Assembly (NCBI GenBank): GCA_020747065.1
Contig: JAGMVK010000009.1
Span: forward strand, 434,001 to 498,000
Direction: 5' to 3'
DNA from: Cadophora sp. MPI-SDFR-AT-0126
Taxonomy: Eukaryota; Ascomycota; Leotiomycetes; Helotiales; Ploettnerulaceae
DNA: 64,000 bases
Positions within the stretch are counted from its first letter, which is position 1; each line of letters begins with the position of its first letter. The notes under the pieces were generated by a model. That model saw only the letters and a program-made list of their open reading frames with translations. It did no database searches and was not told the origin of the DNA. Shown here in pieces: positions 60,134 through 64,000 of the stretch. A program made the position numbers and the translations under genes.

Positions 60134-60686
60134 AGGAAGGGTTGGAACGCAGGTTGGAAGCAATATATACCATGTAAAACGACTCCAATTTGTTACGACA
60201 AGACGAAATAGACAGACTCACATGATTGCTAAGAGACCTCGGAACAACAAGGTCATAGGATGCGCCGCAACTTTCAAACATGGCATTCATGAGAGGGCCG
60301 AGAAGCGCCGCAAGGTAGTAATGAAATGATGAATGGAATGATCATGAGTGCAGAGAATCAGGAACGCATGAGAAACCTCTCGTGGGATCAATCAGACAAG
60401 CGTATCCTTGATAACGATTTGGGTAATGGCTTCAAGTGCGATTCTGGGAAGATGAAATTGTGATGTTGTTGGAGATCTCTCACAGAAAGACCAAATTCCG
60501 GCAACTGCGTCACTGGTCACTGCAGGTCGCCCAAGCGGGGACGAACAGAGCTTGAGCTCCGACTTAATCCAACGTCGAATATGGACTGGACCATGTCATG
60601 CTCCAGCAGCAACAGACCCCTTGGTCTTTCAAGTATTGTAAGATGCTTCCTCGATAACACAGCCTCCCGCAAAGCGCGCGTCAAGT
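60134..60686. other. Intergenic, no gene seen
   Basis: About 550 bp between two genes on the same strand; holds the methyltransferase 3' UTR and the promoter of the next gene. Confidence 0.5.
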
Positions 60687-61520
60687 ATGTCGAATCACAT
60701 CGCTCCTGCAGCACGGTCTCTCGGTCTGCGAACAGTTCACCTAAAAGTCCTTCCAACACCGAGGACATTTGCAGAACAAAGCGAGGTCTTGCGGGTTATT
60801 GAACGGTTTGGCGAAGTTTCAGTCTTCAAATCCCTCAAGGTACGTTGCTCATGCTACGGCTAATCGTCTGCCTGTCTATAAGTTCTTTGAAAGAGAAACA
60901 AGCTGATAAGTCTGTTGTAGTACGATCCCCATCGCCCAATCCATAATGCCTTTCTAGCCGTCTACAACTCAACTTCCTCCGCACGAGAACTCCAAAACGT
61001 ATCTCCTCTCCGCTACCGACTCATCAGCGAATCCACGGATACATCGCCCACAGAAGACCCTGTGGCTGATACACCGAATTCCACAATCTTCGAATTGAAC
61101 GCGTCGCAGACCACTTACAACCACTATGCCTTCCTCAATTCGCCTCGAATGAATCCCCTCCATGGACCTTACGTCCCAGTATCCCAGAAATCGTCCTACA
61201 AAGCTGCATCTCTATCTAAGATAGTGCCAGACTCCAATTGGTCTGAGGGGCTAGTGGATTGGGACACAGAGAGAAGTAGATGGCAAAGTGAAGATATTCT
61301 TGCCCCGGAAGAGGACCCGCTGTCTGGGAAGAATGGTGAATCTGGTGAGCGGTGGCTGAAACAGAATGTAATTTTGAGGAAGCATGGCAGCACCCCGAGG
61401 CCCATGGGTGGTCTGCAAAGTTTGTGGCGCGAGAGGTTGGAGAATGAAAATAAACAGAAAACTTCAAGGGATAGCGCCTCTAAGCAAAATGCCGAGGAGG
61501 ACGGCGAAACCGGCTCATGA
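60687..61520 (+). CDS. Probable mitochondrial protein of unknown function (RRM-like fold possible)
   Basis: Two exons, 60687-60839 and 60921-61520, give 250 residues. The N-terminus (MSNHIAPAARSLGLRTVHLKVLP) has Arg, Ser and no acidic residues, as in a mitochondrial presequence. Residues about 28-70 read EQSEVLRVIERFGEVSVFKSLKYD...NAFLAVYNS, an alternating pattern that recalls an RNA-recognition motif, but no RNP consensus is plain. The C-terminal half is hydrophilic (WQSEDILAPEEDPLSG; GGLQSLWRERLENENKQK). I do not recognise a named family. The start was chosen because it gives the presequence-like segment and correct joining across an 81-bp intron. Confidence 0.72.
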
Positions 61521-63680
61521 ACATCTTGTGCAAATCGGAAATACCGAGGAAGAGTGGTCATTGTAAGGGGACGGTACACTTAGCAATCTCTCGGATGCGG
61601 CACATGCACATGCTGCCGCCCGAGGGCTTTCGTTCTGTTACAACTGGTGTGTATTCCAGCTGTGAGCAGAAATTGCAGAATCTGCGGGGACGCAAGAGCC
61701 AGGATGTTTCGTCAAGCAATTCAATTCCATCGGTCTCGACCTTGGCCTGCCATGGATTGAAAAGTTTCTGTTTCGCTGTCGCAACGGAAGTAGCTGCTGC
61801 CGCTTGTGGAAAAGTCAGCCCTGCTTCACGAAAGGTACAGATTTCGGTAACCTTTCGATGCCCAACCTCATTCCGATGTCCACAGATTGATATTCAGTGG
61901 ATTCTCGGCAGTTGCTATCTTTGCTCAACTGTATACGAACAATGCGATCTTCAAATTGGCGGCTATACAAAAGTCGTAGCAGTCCCAAACTTGCTTCGCA
62001 TGTACAGGAGTAAGTCAAGTGGGGGAGATACATGAGCTCGATGTGTTTCAGCAGCCTATCTGGGAAGCCAGTAGACGTGAACTACTCGAGCAGATCTAGC
62101 TTTGTGGATCAAGGTTGCGCAGGGACTGAAGATGATCGAGGATCAATCAGCATAATCCATCCATGACATAAGACACATCCCTTAAACATTCCATGGAAGA
62201 TTGAGCCTATCAAAGCAAAGATCATTTTGTGGCTTGGATTAAGGTTCTCGGATAACATCCGTGAGCTCGATCTAGAAGCTCAGTTGGCAGGCCAGTATGT
62301 TCAAGGCAATATAAGGTTGTTTCAGTTTATTAACCCGGTTTGAACTTTTCTGGAGAAGCTTATCTTGGCCCTGCCACGATGAGTGCACCTTGTTATCTGC
62401 CTGAGTTTAAAATCCTGGTGAGGGGTCGCCCATCCTCCACTCCTCGGGATCCCCTTTGACATTTTGTTGTTTCACGTTGATACAAGCTCAAGAGACTTGG
62501 ACGTTTCTTCAGACGCATCTCGAGTCGGTAGGTACCGGGTTGAGAAGTCACTACTTCGTCCCAGTTTCTAGGGATATCCTCAAGTTATTTGGATTCTCCG
62601 TTTGCACGGGCGCATGTGCTGTACTCCGGATGACTTGTCCCAAGTGATTTTAAGCACCCGGAGAAGTCCCAAGTGTGAGGCATAGAGGATCCACACTTCC
62701 CGCGAGTCATTCATTTTACACATAGACTTGGCTAGCAGTCATTGAATGTCACTGCTATCGACCAGTGATGGTTGGTGCGGAATAATGATATTCCCCTTTT
62801 CGCATGGTCTTATAACACGCAAATGCCTCTAATTTGCGTCTAATTTGTAACTTGTGATTTCGAGTGTTTACTCTTTGTGATCTGAAAAGGAGTCGTTCTA
62901 TCTGCTTGGACTTTGCCTAGGCAAGATAATTGCAAGATCTTGCTCCCCTGCACCTCATACAGACGGCCCTGATCTGCTACATGAGTAAGCAGTACGTGCT
63001 ACATCTGTACCAATGCGTACAGGGGACCCGCAAATGATGCCAGGCTTAAAGTTTAGATTGATGTGCCTCGAAATGTTTCTCGCATCGGTTACTGTCAATC
63101 CATAATATACATGGCATGATGCGGGTATGGGTCCACCAGCCCAACTTCATCTGTATCGTTCAAAGTCAAAGCTCCTCTTTCGCTCTCACGGTCCAATAAA
63201 GATCATCATGTAGAGATCTGTTACTGCCACAGCCCAGCGGTTTAAGAGCTGTCAAAGCAGTGACAAAATTCCCCATCTGATGATGATTCGATCCTTGTTG
63301 GGCGTACTTACTGATTGATAACTCGGGTTTTGGTAAAGGTACGCAGATCCACCGAGGTTTTCGGAGTCCAATTTCTCCACAGTGTGAAAGTCTTGTTTCA
63401 CTGAAAAGGATGTCAAATAATCACCAAGTGTTGTGTAGCAGAGATATCAAAAAATAGACTTTGGTTTCTGGCCCAGAGGTCCATGCCAGAGAGAAGGTCC
63501 TCAAGATATCTCCCCTGATCCGAACACATAAAGGATGCCATAATCCCTTCATATCAATCAATCACCAACCTTAATTAATTTCCTCAAGTATATGTCTCTA
63601 CTCCCTTAAACCATTTCATTTCGACGTTGACCGTCCTGTAATTACATCTCCCTCCCTCAATTCAGACACACCAATTCATA
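61521..63680. other. Intergenic, 2.2 kb, no gene seen
   Basis: A 172-codon frame at 61517-62035 begins inside the end of the previous gene in another frame; it has no domain and is probably chance. The remainder has only short frames. Confidence 0.45.
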
Positions 63681-64000
63681 ATGGTCAGTCCAACGCACAT
63701 CCCAGAGCGCCAAGCCAGCGGCTCCTGGGCAACCAAAACCTCACAAGCACTGCTCAGCCGCATGAACAGAGTGCAAGAAGCAAGTGCCCCAGGCTTTGAC
63801 TTCAAATTCAAACCACCACATCCAAGCCTTACTTTACCTTCATCGCCAGCACAAAACAAGAAGCCCAAGCCAACCACAAAGGAGACAGAGACAGCTTCAG
63901 ACATCGAGGCTGCGGAAGGAGATATCAGTTTCGATTCGGCTTTCACACATGCGATTTCAGAACCGTTGGTTGCACCCGTACTGGTCGCGGGTGAGGTACC
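63681..64000 (+). CDS. Hypothetical protein, first exon, cut by the right window edge
   Basis: From ATG at 63681 the frame stays open to the window end (106 full codons). The sequence is hydrophilic, Pro/Thr/Lys-rich (PTHIPERQASGSWATKTSQALLSRMNRVQEASAPGF near the start and a KKPKPTTKE basic patch), with an acidic segment later. No signal peptide or domain is visible in this part. The last bases (GAGGTACC) include a possible splice donor at 63997. It is a real gene more probably than not, because the open frame has coding-like composition and a start after an AT-rich leader; identity unknown. Confidence 0.55.
   Translation, partial: MVSPTHIPERQASGSWATKTSQALLSRMNRVQEASAPGFDFKFKPPHPSLTLPSSPAQNKKPKPTTKETETASDIEAAEGDISFDSAFTHAISEPLVAPVLVAGEV

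Noticed and set aside
61517..62035. 172-codon frame after the probable mitochondrial gene
   Set aside because: It starts inside the preceding gene in a different frame and has no domain.

Overview
The window is nuclear DNA of a filamentous ascomycete (Pezizomycotina; Leotiomycetes is a guess from overall style, not demonstrated). The reasons are short GT-AG introns (about 45-150 bp) in nearly every gene, Zn2Cys6 regulators, secreted GH families, an ENA-type sodium ATPase, a SUR7/PalI protein, a MARVEL protein and a C2-C2-EF-hand phosphatidylserine decarboxylase. I rebuilt 20 protein-coding genes by joining exons; wherever a model is called intact, the exon lengths sum to a multiple of three. 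I found no rRNA, tRNA, CRISPR array or intact transposon.

Region 1 (1-15.3 kb) looks like a carbohydrate-use neighbourhood. It holds a cytosolic GH43 glycosidase (cut by the left edge), a divergent Zn2Cys6 regulator that appears frameshifted, a DHA1-type MFS exporter, a second Zn2Cys6 regulator, an MFS hexose transporter, and a divergent secreted GH32 fructan/sucrose hydrolase with an extra N-terminal module. The transporter-GH32 intergenic region carries several CreA-type motifs, which fits carbon catabolite control.

Region 2 (16-30 kb) is mostly housekeeping: PSD2-type phosphatidylserine decarboxylase, a HAD phosphatase, epsilon-COP, an orphan 308-residue protein, a protein kinase preceded by two WW-like repeats, and a secreted GH16 beta-glucanase.

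Region 3 (32.8-47.0 kb) has a DUF6536-like multi-pass membrane protein with a doubtful 3' end, a third Zn2Cys6 regulator, a MARVEL-domain protein and a sodium P-type ATPase whose upstream region has three PacC consensus sites. Region 4 (50.7-64 kb) has a small secreted protein, a SUR7/PalI-type tetraspan protein, a divergent FAD-monooxygenase/LaeA-like methyltransferase pair that resembles a small tailoring locus, a probable mitochondrial protein, and the first exon of an unknown gene running off the right edge.

Large gene-free stretches (30.1-32.8, 38.3-41.4, 47.0-50.7, 61.5-63.7 kb) show no convincing coding exon. I saw no clear evidence of a wholly new system. The best leads are the WW-kinase fusion with an apparently replaced catalytic lysine, the monooxygenase/methyltransferase pair, the fructan cluster, and two probable single-base frameshifts.
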